Origin: Pestalotiopsis fici W106-1
Taxonomy: Eukaryota > Ascomycota > Sordariomycetes > Amphisphaeriales > Sporocadaceae
Direction: 5' to 3'
Length of the DNA stretch: 64,000 nt
NCBI RefSeq assembly: GCF_000516985.1
Contig: NW_006917097.1
Coordinates: forward strand, 1,736,001-1,800,000
A program made the position numbers and the translations under genes. Shown piece by piece: positions 55,626 to 64,000 of the stretch; position 1 is the first letter of the stretch, and every line of letters begins with the position of its first letter. Below the pieces are notes generated by a model. The model did no database searches, was not told where the DNA came from, and worked only from the letters and a program-made list of their open reading frames with translations.

Positions 55626-56718
55626 GTTTTCAGAATCTTTCCAGGCCCCTACCGACCCCGCGGTGCAGATTCTTGTCGTGTATTGTCAAAGTCTGTACAC
55701 TGCTGTTGAGTTGCGAAACACATGAATTTTCAAAACACCCTCCATGACCAGGTGGAGCAATTGAGATGATATAGTCCTCATTCCTCCACTACGATACGGA
55801 AAACAAATAAACGGAAAAAAAGCCCAATAGCCTGGAAATGCAGCCGCACGCACACTTTGCAGTGATACTGCAACATACAGAGTTTCATTTTCTCCGAGCG
55901 AGAGGGTCAAAGCAAATGGCTCGAGCCGTGTCATGTCGGCCAATGAGGGGGTGCGATTGCAACAACCAAAATGCCAAACCCGTGTCTTGGCCCTGTCTGC
56001 GTGGTAGCGGGAGCTGACTTCCGTATTGGGGATTCTATACCAATATGGTGTGTAGGTGTGGGTGGGGGGAGCCAGTGGGAAAACACCACCCCCCAGCCTT
56101 CAGCATTTTCCATCTTGACAATTGCTGAACCGGTGGAAGGGCACAGCTCCCAACAAGGGTCGATCCACATGCAGAGGAGCTCGAGCCTTGTTCGAGTCTT
56201 TTATTCTCCCGAGTCCTGGTCGTTTATGCTGCAATATAATGGGCAATTATAAGTGTTGTGTTCATACCAGCAGGTGATCTGCACTGCAGTTCTGTCGCCA
56301 TGGCCCTCGTGATTGATGCAAGGCGGGGGAAAGACATTGAAGATCCGTGCTCTCTCTTGTTCAGCTAACATCATCCAAAATTATGACTGCACTTTTGACC
56401 GGAACGAGAAGAAGCCGCTGCATGTCGGCAATGGATTAGTTCTATAAAGGAGTGGCCATAGTCTGACCGATTGTACTCGGCAACTATAGTTTACTAGCTG
56501 CAATGACGCATGAAAGCCGAGCAACCAAATACTGGTGTTGTCACTCGCTGCTGTCTGTCTGCTGGAAGCACATCTGGACACGAGATCAGCACGGTTCAAA
56601 AAGGATGTAAGGCAAGAGATGCACAGATTGTGGTGCTCGAGACTTGTACGATTGAGCATTGCCATCGTCAGTCATGTCTCAATGATAAAGTGATTTATTG
56701 ACTTCGTAAATTTAATTG
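55626..56718. other. Intergenic region upstream of the membrane protein gene
   Basis: 1.1 kb with the membrane protein promoter. Short frames on both strands lack motifs. Confidence 0.5.
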
Positions 56719-57087
56719 CTAGAGCTTCCTCGACTTCAATTTGCTACTACAACAGGAGCCGAAACCTATGTCTGCTCTAGGCAATGCTCTTTCTATGTTT
56801 AGCGAAGTATCTACGATATTGAGAAGCCTTGCAGGCAAAAATGGCATTTGTTCGCTTCTTTCTTTTTTTATTTGCTCCTTCTCCTTGCGCTTTGAATGAA
56901 TAAACAGATTTTTGAGCCTGTAATTGTTAATGAATGGATTGCCTTCAAGGATATGTGGAGGAATGGCTGCGCGGTCACTCGTCGCCTCCGTGTTCGCGGA
57001 AGAGCTACCCAATGAACCAGTCTGAAAGTTTTCTCCTTGATTACAGGTCCCTCTGCTTGAGGAAAAGTAGACACCTGGGCTGGGCAT
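56719..57087 (-). CDS. Possible small hypothetical protein (122 aa)
   Basis: An uninterrupted frame in an A/T-rich region, beginning MPSPGVYFSSSRGTC. A Ser/Gly/Thr-rich first half is followed by PPHILEGNPFINNYRLKNL, a strongly basic run (KRKEKEQIKKER) and MPFLPARLLNIVDTSLNIERALPR. The composition is more protein-like than that of neighbouring random frames, but there is no recognised domain, signal peptide or splice structure. It may equally be a chance frame or a gene remnant. Confidence 0.2.
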   Translation of the reverse strand: MPSPGVYFSSSRGTCNQGENFQTGSLGSSSANTEATSDRAAIPPHILEGNPFINNYRLKNLFIHSKRKEKEQIKKERSEQMPFLPARLLNIVDTSLNIERALPRADIGFGSCCSSKLKSRKL

Positions 57088-57934
57088 GTTGACGATTTCT
57101 TAACGATCGAAAGGATTGTCTCTCCAGAAAAGGGTTTAGATAGTGTTTAGGTCACGGGAAACAATGATTCGCTTTTTATAGATAGGGCCTAAGCGCCCTT
57201 CAGTGAATAATGCCTGGGTTCTTCTCTTTGTAAAAACGAGTTTTGTAGAAATTTTAAATATGAATCACTATTTCGTGATACAGAACAAGGCGCCGACCTT
57301 GAGGATGTGGAAGATGAGGTTCTTGATTTACAGTTGGTTTGTGGGTCACAGCATAATCGCATGGAGCGACGTGCGCTCAAATGTAACACAAGTTTTCATC
57401 ACATGACCACATCGAACGACGAGTTTGATCATATAGTGATCCATGTAGCAGTGCATTAAAGTCTCTTCAAGTCCATTTGATTTTGCCGCGCATGAAAGAT
57501 AAGCCTGTTGCTCAACTAAATAACAAGTTTCAAGGGCTCAATGAAGTTGTCATTCAACTCCTCACTTAAGAAAGTAAGACTTCTCTACGATTTGCGCATG
57601 CCTATCTTGTGTCCCTCTGTATTCACTGGTTTGTATACTAGAGGCTTCAAACACAGACAGAACTTGACTGAAGTCAATGAATGAGTGAATTGGTTTAGTA
57701 AACTAGAAAAAGAGTATGGTTTGCATGATCAAATTTACCAACTTTTCCCACCAAGATATCGTTAGCTAGCACGTTTGTACACCGACTCAGGTTCTACCAG
57801 GCGTCATTGTTGACAAGTGCGAAGGATCTTTGTCGTTTAAGAAGGAGGGGGGCCACTATGGAAATAGTTAGTAATTATTCTGTGCATGTCTTCTCTTGTG
57901 AAAACTAGAATGGGATTCTGTTTTCCAATGAGGT
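57088..57934. other. A/T-rich intergenic region 3' of the dioxygenase gene
   Basis: 850 bp, A/T-rich. It contains a good branch/acceptor pair (TTACTAAC then CATAG, ending at 57856) that could belong to an alternative last exon of the dioxygenase gene. Nothing else is seen. Confidence 0.45.
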
Positions 57935-59247
57935 CTAGAAAAGGGATTGTACTGACCCAGGTCCACCGGGTCCACCAGGGCCGCCGCCACCGTTTCCAGT
58001 GTCGACACCGCCACCCTCCTGGTAGTGAGCAGCGGGGGTGTAGTTGTCAGAGTAGTCGGCAGTGGTGTCAACACCAATGGTAATGAAGGCCAAGAGACCA
58101 TCCTCGAGGCTGTCGCCAATCAGGACGTAGTCAACAAGAGGGTCGTGGTCGGCGGTGGCCTGGCCGGCGGCGATCCCGTCGCTGGCAGTAAGGACGAGTC
58201 CCTGGTTGTTGGTGTTGTAGGGGGACGTCTCCTCAACCTCGGTGATGAGCTCCTGGCTGAAGAAGATTTGGCCAATGTGGTCGGTCTTGCCCACAATGTA
58301 GGTCTGGTTGGGCAGGATCTCGGGGTCCTCGCTGACGAGCAGGTGGATGTGATGGGCACGTCCCTGGTAGTGGCCGGGGAAGATGGTGTCGAACTGGACG
58401 ACACCATCGCTGTCGGTCTGCTGGACACCACGCAGGAAGGTGGTGTTTAGGCCGCCCTGGCCGCCGTTGGAAACACCCGAGTAGACGCCGACGGCATCGC
58501 AGTGCCAGATGTCAACAAGAGCCTCGGGGACCGGGGTGTAGGTGTTGATGTCAATGAACTGCAGGTCTATATGACGAATTGATATCAGCCACTGTTGTAA
58601 TAACCCTTATACTCGTCATGGATCATTTTTCAATACTTGATCCAGAAAACAAAGTCTGTAACAGCAATATAGTTGGCACATGAGGACTTACCAAGGTGGA
58701 CCGGAACACCCTCCGAGCCATCGGTCACATCTGTACGGATGTACTCTCCAGAGACAAAGTATGGGCCGATGGTAACCTCAGGAGCCAGACCGCTGGTGGC
58801 GTTGGAGCCGAAGATGACATCCAGAGGGGTGTCGAGGGTGTAGCCCAAGGCAGACAGGTCGTGGGACTCGGCCAAGTATCTGTTGAGATCGGTCTGGGAT
58901 CGCTTGCCGAACATGGACTCTGTAGCATGGTCAGCATGCCTATCTGTGGCTTGGTTATCAGACAACAGTCTGAATCAGTTGAGCCTACTGGTGGTAATTC
59001 CACGCTTCTCGCGGAGTGCAGCAACGGTAGCGGCACGGCGCTCGGCAGCACGAGCCTTCAGAGCCAAAGCTTGAGGAGTGTTCTCAACCTTGGCCATGGA
59101 GCGGACAGCCTTGTGCTGGGCCTTGGTGTACTTCTCGATCTCGCGCTTGATCTGCTTAGCAGATTGCACCTCACCGGGGTGAGCAATAGCGCTTCCAATG
59201 ATGGAAGAGACAGCCAAAGAGGCCGCAATATTCTTAAAGTTGACCAT
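57935..59247 (-). CDS. Secreted intradiol ring-cleavage dioxygenase
   Basis: Exons 59247-58989, 58919-58692 and 58566-57935 (introns 69 and 125 nt); 372 aa. A signal peptide (MVNFKNIAASLAVSSIIGSAIA) and a charged helical propeptide-like segment (to about residue 90) precede the catalytic beta-sandwich. Likely non-haem Fe(III) ligands, by alignment with the family's Tyr/Tyr/His/His set, are Tyr140 (IGPYFVSGEYIR), Tyr229, His235 and His237 (GHYQGRAHHIHL); Arg232 is the usual catalytic arginine. ALVDIWHCDAVGVYSG is also typical. Members of this extracellular group cleave catechols and related lignin- or plant-derived aromatics. The C-terminus is Gly/Pro-rich (GNGGGGPGGPGGPG). The stop shown (GSVQSLF) may be bypassed by a further intron, 57952-57856, giving a different tail. 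Confidence 0.9.
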
Positions 59248-61031
59248 TTTGAATGAAAGACTGCCTCGAGATGAAGCTACAATTTGTTCCGAATGCTGTC
59301 CAGTGAATGAGAGAAGGACCTGAGGAGGAGCATTTCAAGAGATGAGATCTGGCAAGCTGGTCTCATATTATAGTCGTCTAATTTCACCCTCATGTAGCAT
59401 TGAATACATCATCTTTGCCCAGAATATGGTGATTTGCAGTTCTAATGCCAAGAGGCCGAGTCGTGTGTTCTACCAATGGGGGTCATCTTATTTCCAACTA
59501 CTGTCCTTTAAGAGTAACTCTTGGCCGTTCGCAAGGTTAGGGACATACGCATGCCTAAGAGTACTATGCGGGGTGCAATAACTGGGATGGATTCGCTATT
59601 TGGCTGAATAATACTGGCAGTATTAAGAGATGTCATCGAATTGCCACTGTTTTGATCCTTGGCCGCTGAGAAACTTGCCTTGGACCTTACACATTTGGCT
59701 AGCGCACGAGTATAACATGTCTAGATTCGAGATCATTTTTTCTTCGTTCCATGAGACTCATTTGAGGCTCAAAATCGACACTAACAATGACCAACAAGTG
59801 GAATATTTGAGCAGCTGGGCAGTCTGCCTCCACGTTCTCGCCCAAAGTCCGCATGGGCTTCTTCCATGATTCCTCTTGTGATAACAGAGTCACTGATGGA
59901 TACCTAGTAGTTACACAATCATCACAACAAGGCATTTGGCAAAAGAAATTGTATATAGTGTCGCTTGCGCCCGTCTACCCCACAGAAACGAATTTGATGA
60001 CCCTGGCTGATGCAGGTCAAAGTAACTCTAAACTCTATTTAGTGTTTATAATGTGCAATGCTCTTTGCCGGGCGTCCGATACGTCCATTCCGGCTCGGTA
60101 TTACGCCACGACTAACCGAGTCGCAGTGTAGCATTTGAGCATAGCCGTTTCTCAAATAGTCCTTGGCACCATATCTGACCTCCTCGATGCGGCAGAGACA
60201 AGGGGGTAGCTTACGCAAGTCTCGATCTATATGCAGGGGGAACAGCCGCATGCCAAGCGAAACACAGTCACCTTCGGGAACCAGACCGAAACATTTCAAC
60301 ACCGTGCCGGAGCCGCCAACCAGACTCCTCTGCCTCCGGCCAACTGCCGGGGAGAGCGCCCGGCTTTCATGACGCTCAGCGGGCGCGATCCTTGCAGTGG
60401 GTCGAATTGCCGCCTGCTTCCATACGGAGTTCAAGAAAGCGATGTCGACAACATATCTGCCACAAAATGCAACAGTTACACCAGGACTTACCCACTCCGG
60501 CATGCTACTTCATGGCGTGCGATCCTTCCACAGGGGCACAACTTTGGCGATGCTTGGTATTACGTTTTACAGCACTTTCTATTGGTTCATGACTCTGCCA
60601 AGATCACGGGTACACGGCTTTCTGAAAAGACCAGTAATGCAGAGCTTAACAAACAGATGAAATATCTCATCATATCAGACAGGATCTCATGTCTGGCTGC
60701 GCTCTTCCTGGACCCTTTGCTCGACGTGTAATGCATTATGGCATGTGCTTTTCTACCAGCACAACAGCGCTGCCGACGACAACCCAGAACATTACGAATC
60801 TCATGCGCTGGCCATTCGAAATACCACCCTGCATGTCTCCAGACAGCCCATACAGCATATTTGTCCCTTCTACTAGGTATCATGCCATTCGCCCAAGCCT
60901 TCATTGTGACATTCAATCTCCTTTTGCCCCTCGAGCGCACAGCTTCAGAGCGGAAGATCAAGGGTGGACGCGTCAGGCTCGTAGCCCACGGAGAATTTGA
61001 GGTCGTCAACAGCCTTGTCTAGGGCCTTGCA
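59248..61031. other. Intergenic region between dioxygenase start and map1 stop
   Basis: 1.8 kb. It includes the dioxygenase promoter and a possible remnant of a small membrane protein gene on the plus strand (60442-61022). The rest shows nothing recognisable. Confidence 0.5.
60442..61022 (+). pseudogene. Possible small multi-helix membrane protein gene or remnant (DUF1772/anthrone-oxygenase-like ending)
   Basis: Two hydrophobic coding-like patches lie on the plus strand. One starts at an ATG at 60442 (MSTTYLPQNATVTPGLTHSG) and contains TTLAMLGITFYSTFYWFMTL. The other, near 60860-61022, reads AYLSLLLGIMPFAQAFIVTF, then NLLLPLERTASERK, and stops at EFEVVNSLV. The second resembles the last helix of DUF1772 proteins (gi.PfT....P.N..Ll.l), which include anthrone oxygenases, but stops before the usual W..LN..R tail. 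I could not join the patches with good splice sites, so this is either a missed multi-intron gene or a decayed copy. Confidence 0.25.
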
Positions 61032-62392
61032 TCATGAAGCAGTTGCAGTGGTTGGCATGGGTACGGGGCCGCCGGGAGAATCCTTTGTCGCCGCGGTCAA
61101 GATCTCGACACCTGTCTCAGTAACGAGCAAGGTATGTTCTGGAATTAGGTCAGTACTTTGTAATGGCTCAGGCGGTCTGATTATACACACCAAACTGTGC
61201 AGTTCGCTTTCCATCAACTGTTGCATTTGTCCAGTCATCTGGCCAGTAAACCTCGCGAGGCTTGCCCACGGTGAGAATGGGCTCAATCGTAAAGGTCATG
61301 CCGGGCTTGCAAACGCCAACAGCCTTGTTTTTGGCGTAATGGGGGATCCACGGGGGCGGGTGGAACTCGGTGTTGATGCCATGGCCTCCCCAGTTGGCCA
61401 CGACGCTGCAGTTGTTGGCCTTGGCGTGCTTCTCAATGACCTTGCCAAAGTCGCGGAACGGCGTGCCGGGCTTGATGAGCTTGATGGCCTCGTCCAAGCA
61501 CTGCCGCGTTATCTCGACCACTCTGACCGACTCTGGGTCGGCCTTGGCTCGGTCGCCCACGTAATAGGTCTCGTTGACGTCGGCGTGGTAGCCCCCATGG
61601 TACAGGGAAATATCGAGGTTGAGAATATCGCCATCCAATAGGACACGCTGATCAGGAATGCCATGGCAGACAACTTCGTTTGGAGAAGTACACAACGACT
61701 TGGGAAAGTTGTTGTAGTTGAGTGGCGAAGGGTATGACTGCGCTGGTTAGCAACCAAAGACTGAGATATGCCTATATTCAGGTGGGTTCAGCCTACATCA
61801 CGTTCAATACAGGCCTTGTGGCAGACCTCGTCTAGATAGTCCGTGGTGACACCGGGCTTGACCTCCGCAGCCACAATGTCTAGTACCTCCCGAGCCAGTC
61901 TGCACACCTTGCGCATTGCTTCTTGTCCCTGGGCGTCGAGGATATCGATCTTTGTCCTGCTCAGCTTGTTCTCACCCTTGGGTATGCCAGTGACTGCCCA
62001 ATCGGGATGTTTTATCGACTTGGGGACTGCGCGCCTAGGAGACAGTGGGTAAACTGGTCGCACAGAGCCAGTGAAAGTATGTCCTGGAAAGGGATTGTAA
62101 AAACCCGTGACGGAGGTGGTTCCATTTTGTGTTTTGCTTGGCGCTGGCTTGTGAAGAGTTTTGTGTTGACTCTTAAAAGCAGAAAAAAAGAATTCTTGAT
62201 TAGCTGGAAATCTTATTATAACAGAAATCTTCAACCAACCCAGTTCTTTTTGAAGCAATCTTGAGAACAGAAGTAGCCATTCTTCATGCCCAGCTTCTGG
62301 CATGTAGGACACTGCAAAGCGCCAGCATCGTTTTCACAGTCAGCGCCTTGGCACTTGCCGTTGGCGACTGTCTCTGGCGAAGCGTCGCCCAT
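61032..62392 (-). CDS. map1: Methionine aminopeptidase type 1
   Basis: Exons 62392-62240, 62171-61797, 61737-61191 and 61138-61032; 393 aa. The start MGDASPETVANG is the first ATG of the frame. An N-terminal zinc-finger region (C14, C19, C28, C31, C42, C46, then H54/H58 across the first splice junction) is typical of eukaryotic MetAP1 and its ribosome association. The pita-bread peptidase domain carries the five metal ligands in context: Asp in LNLDISLYHGG, Asp in YHADVNETYY, His in GGHGINTEFH, Glu in FTIEPILT and Glu in LLVTETG. The enzyme removes initiator methionine from nascent cytosolic proteins. Intron 1 uses a weak GTTGGT donor but has a good GCTAAT branch site, and the frame is phase 0 and continuous. 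Confidence 0.94.
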
Positions 62393-63197
62393 GCTGCCAG
62401 TATTGTTTAGTTGGAACACAGAAAGATTCGAGATTGAAGAAGAAGTGTGAAAGAAAAGATTGTCCCTTTCTTCAATTTTTCTTTTTCGGACGATTTCGCG
62501 TGTTGTAAGTCCGTTCGTATTCAGTCAGAAAAGATCGTGGTAGAAGTCGTACGAGATTCGATAGTTGAAATTTTAATGCGAGAAAATGCAGTAATTATTG
62601 CATGAGCTAGATAAGATGCGCATATGCAGGTAGGAAGAGCCGCTAGATGCATATCTAATCTAGGAATGTGTCTGGGGGGCCCCGCGCGCCCTTTCGACGA
62701 CGACCAATTTACCATTGGTCACATATTTGTGAGCCGACAGCTTCTCCCCGTCGGCAAAGAAGTGTGCAATGTTACATTAGGATTCTTCAAAAGAATCGCG
62801 TTTCATGAGAGCGACACCAACATCAGTGCCAAATCTATACATTATAAAGAAGAACTTGGTATGCACCTGGCCGAATCCGTGCCAAATCAATGAACTGCGA
62901 AGAAGTATGCCTAACAAAAAAAAAAAAAAAAAAAGCCACGTACCTTGACTCTACTTGGTCGCGACAGTTATCCACAAACATCAACTTCATTACTGATTCT
63001 CAAATCATTCACAAATTAAGCCAGGTCACTTACAAGACATACTGGTGTCTGATCGAGCACATTGCCAAAATAGTCCTTGTTACTAATGTGCTCTTGTGAC
63101 GACGATATCAGATGTCGGCACTTGGGCTAGTATATGACCTTTTCTGTAGCGAGATGCCGAATATCTGGGCCCCTAAGATGACCAACAGCCCTCGGAT
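62393..63197. other. Intergenic region upstream of map1, with A19 homopolymer
   Basis: 800 bp between the map1 start and the next gene's 3' end. A run of 19 A at 62916-62934 is the longest homopolymer in the window. An 89-codon plus frame (62624-62893) has no motif. No target-site duplication or element was recognised around the A run. Confidence 0.55.
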
Positions 63198-63977
63198 CTA
63201 TGCCGTGACATAAAAGTCAAGGCAGCTCTCATATGTCTGGCTGTTGCTGTCTGACCACCAGTACCATTGCAGAATACATGCCCCAGCCTCGCTACATGGT
63301 TCAGCCAAAGATTCCGGAATAGTCGTGTTGAAGTTGACTGCGAAATATGTCAATAATTATTCTCTTAACAACACCGACAGAGCGACTTACTGTCGTCATT
63401 TGTGCCAGAGATTGGCCAGTCGGCCCAGGTGATGAGCGGATCTCCGATGATGGTGTTCGTGGCCAGGTCGACGGCGGACAAGTTCTAGTTGCAATTAGCG
63501 GGGGCGAAATACTTAGTTTCGCAGTTCAACGTACAGCCCAGCCAGGATGATGACCAGCTACCAAGTCCACATGGAAGGAGATGAACTCTCCAACCGTGTA
63601 GTTGTAGACATTGTCGGCGTTGTCCTCATACTGATAACCTCGGCATTGGTATGCGTTGCAGTTGTATGTGCCATCGTCTTTTGCCAGTGCGTCCTCAATG
63701 GGACCCGCGAGGTCTGGTGATGAAGATTATCAGTGATACGACAATCTCACGAGAAGGATTACTGATGAGGCTCACCCTTTTTAAGTGCAGTAGTCACTGC
63801 CGCACCGCATAGCTCTACTTGCTTGTCGCCACTCTATCTCACTGGTCAGTATAATACTATTTGAGCACCTGGAAATTTTGCACTCACAACTCTCGGCTGC
63901 GGTGTCTGCAGGACGGCGTGTCCCAGGACACTCGTCACCAAGCCGATGGCGACAAAGCTTTTCAAGAACTTGGCCAT
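63198..63977 (-). CDS. Secreted LPMO-like copper protein (chitin-binding type-4/LPMO_10-like)
   Basis: Exons 63977-63888, 63833-63776, 63713-63535, 63484-63391 and 63337-63198; 186 aa. The signal peptide MAKFLKSFVAIGLVTSVLG would be cut to expose His20 as residue 1 (HAVLQTPQPR), the hallmark of a copper histidine brace. Family-typical sections follow: YNCNAYQCRGYQYEDNADNV, then GEFISFHVDLVAGHHPG with His104/His105 as candidate second brace histidine, NLSAVDLATNTIIGDPL, and the closing CILQWYWWSDSNSQTYESC then LDFYVTA. Cysteines at 39, 68, 73 and in the C-terminal block suggest disulphides. It probably acts outside the cell on polysaccharides or as a related copper protein. Four introns of 50-62 nt have good branch sites, and every junction keeps the frame. 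Confidence 0.85.
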
Positions 63978-64000
63978 GTTGATATAGTTGTACAGCTCGA

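Overview
This window is nuclear DNA from a filamentous ascomycete, most likely a sordariomycete close to the Hypocreales. The genes carry short introns (about 49-105 nt) with GTRNGT-type donors, CTAAC/TAAC branch sites and YAG acceptors. The gene content also fits: a HET-domain protein, a rhodopsin-domain membrane protein, a CYP65-like P450, secreted GH3, LPMO-like and intradiol dioxygenase proteins, and a two-Myb Rap1. I saw no tRNA, rRNA, CRISPR array or intact transposon. The species cannot be fixed from sequence alone.

Layout. Positions 1-546 hold the 3' end of a membrane protein gene. A stretch of 10.1 kb with no convincing gene follows, then one intronless gene (10630-11805) for a Tyr/Ser/His-rich protein with a conserved helical C-terminus, then another 6.4 kb without a convincing gene. 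A conserved housekeeping block follows: rap1 (telomere protein, minus), swf1 (DHHC palmitoyltransferase, plus), an EngB/Mrx8-like mitochondrial GTPase with a long extension (minus), and fmc1 (ATP synthase assembly, plus). The last two share a 400-bp divergent promoter.

From 27 to 51 kb the content is accessory. It comprises a six-exon P450 divergent from a HET protein; a variant GH3 glycosidase convergent with a sugar transporter; a large orphan Pro/Ser-rich protein; and an intronless flavodoxin-like reductase with a zinc ribbon, lying beside an intronless drug:H+ antiporter-type MFS gene. From 52 to 64 kb come aha1 (Hsp90 co-chaperone), a type I single-pass membrane protein, a secreted intradiol dioxygenase, map1 (methionine aminopeptidase 1) and a secreted LPMO-like copper protein with a mature N-terminal histidine.

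The splice models were built by hand from reading-frame continuity, splice signals and family motifs. Nine of them (rap1, swf1, P450, GH3, sugar transporter, aha1, dioxygenase, map1, LPMO-like) close into full-length frames. The strongest second-look items are: (i) a tandem telomere-repeat motif 15 bp upstream of the rap1 start codon; (ii) two Rap1 Myb repeats interrupted by phase-0 introns at the same homologous position; (iii) the 16-kb gene-poor island around a single orphan gene; (iv) an EngB GTPase fused in frame to a second presequence-like and basic coiled-coil segment; and (v) a GH3 enzyme with altered catalytic-site motifs and a Gly/Pro-rich insert.
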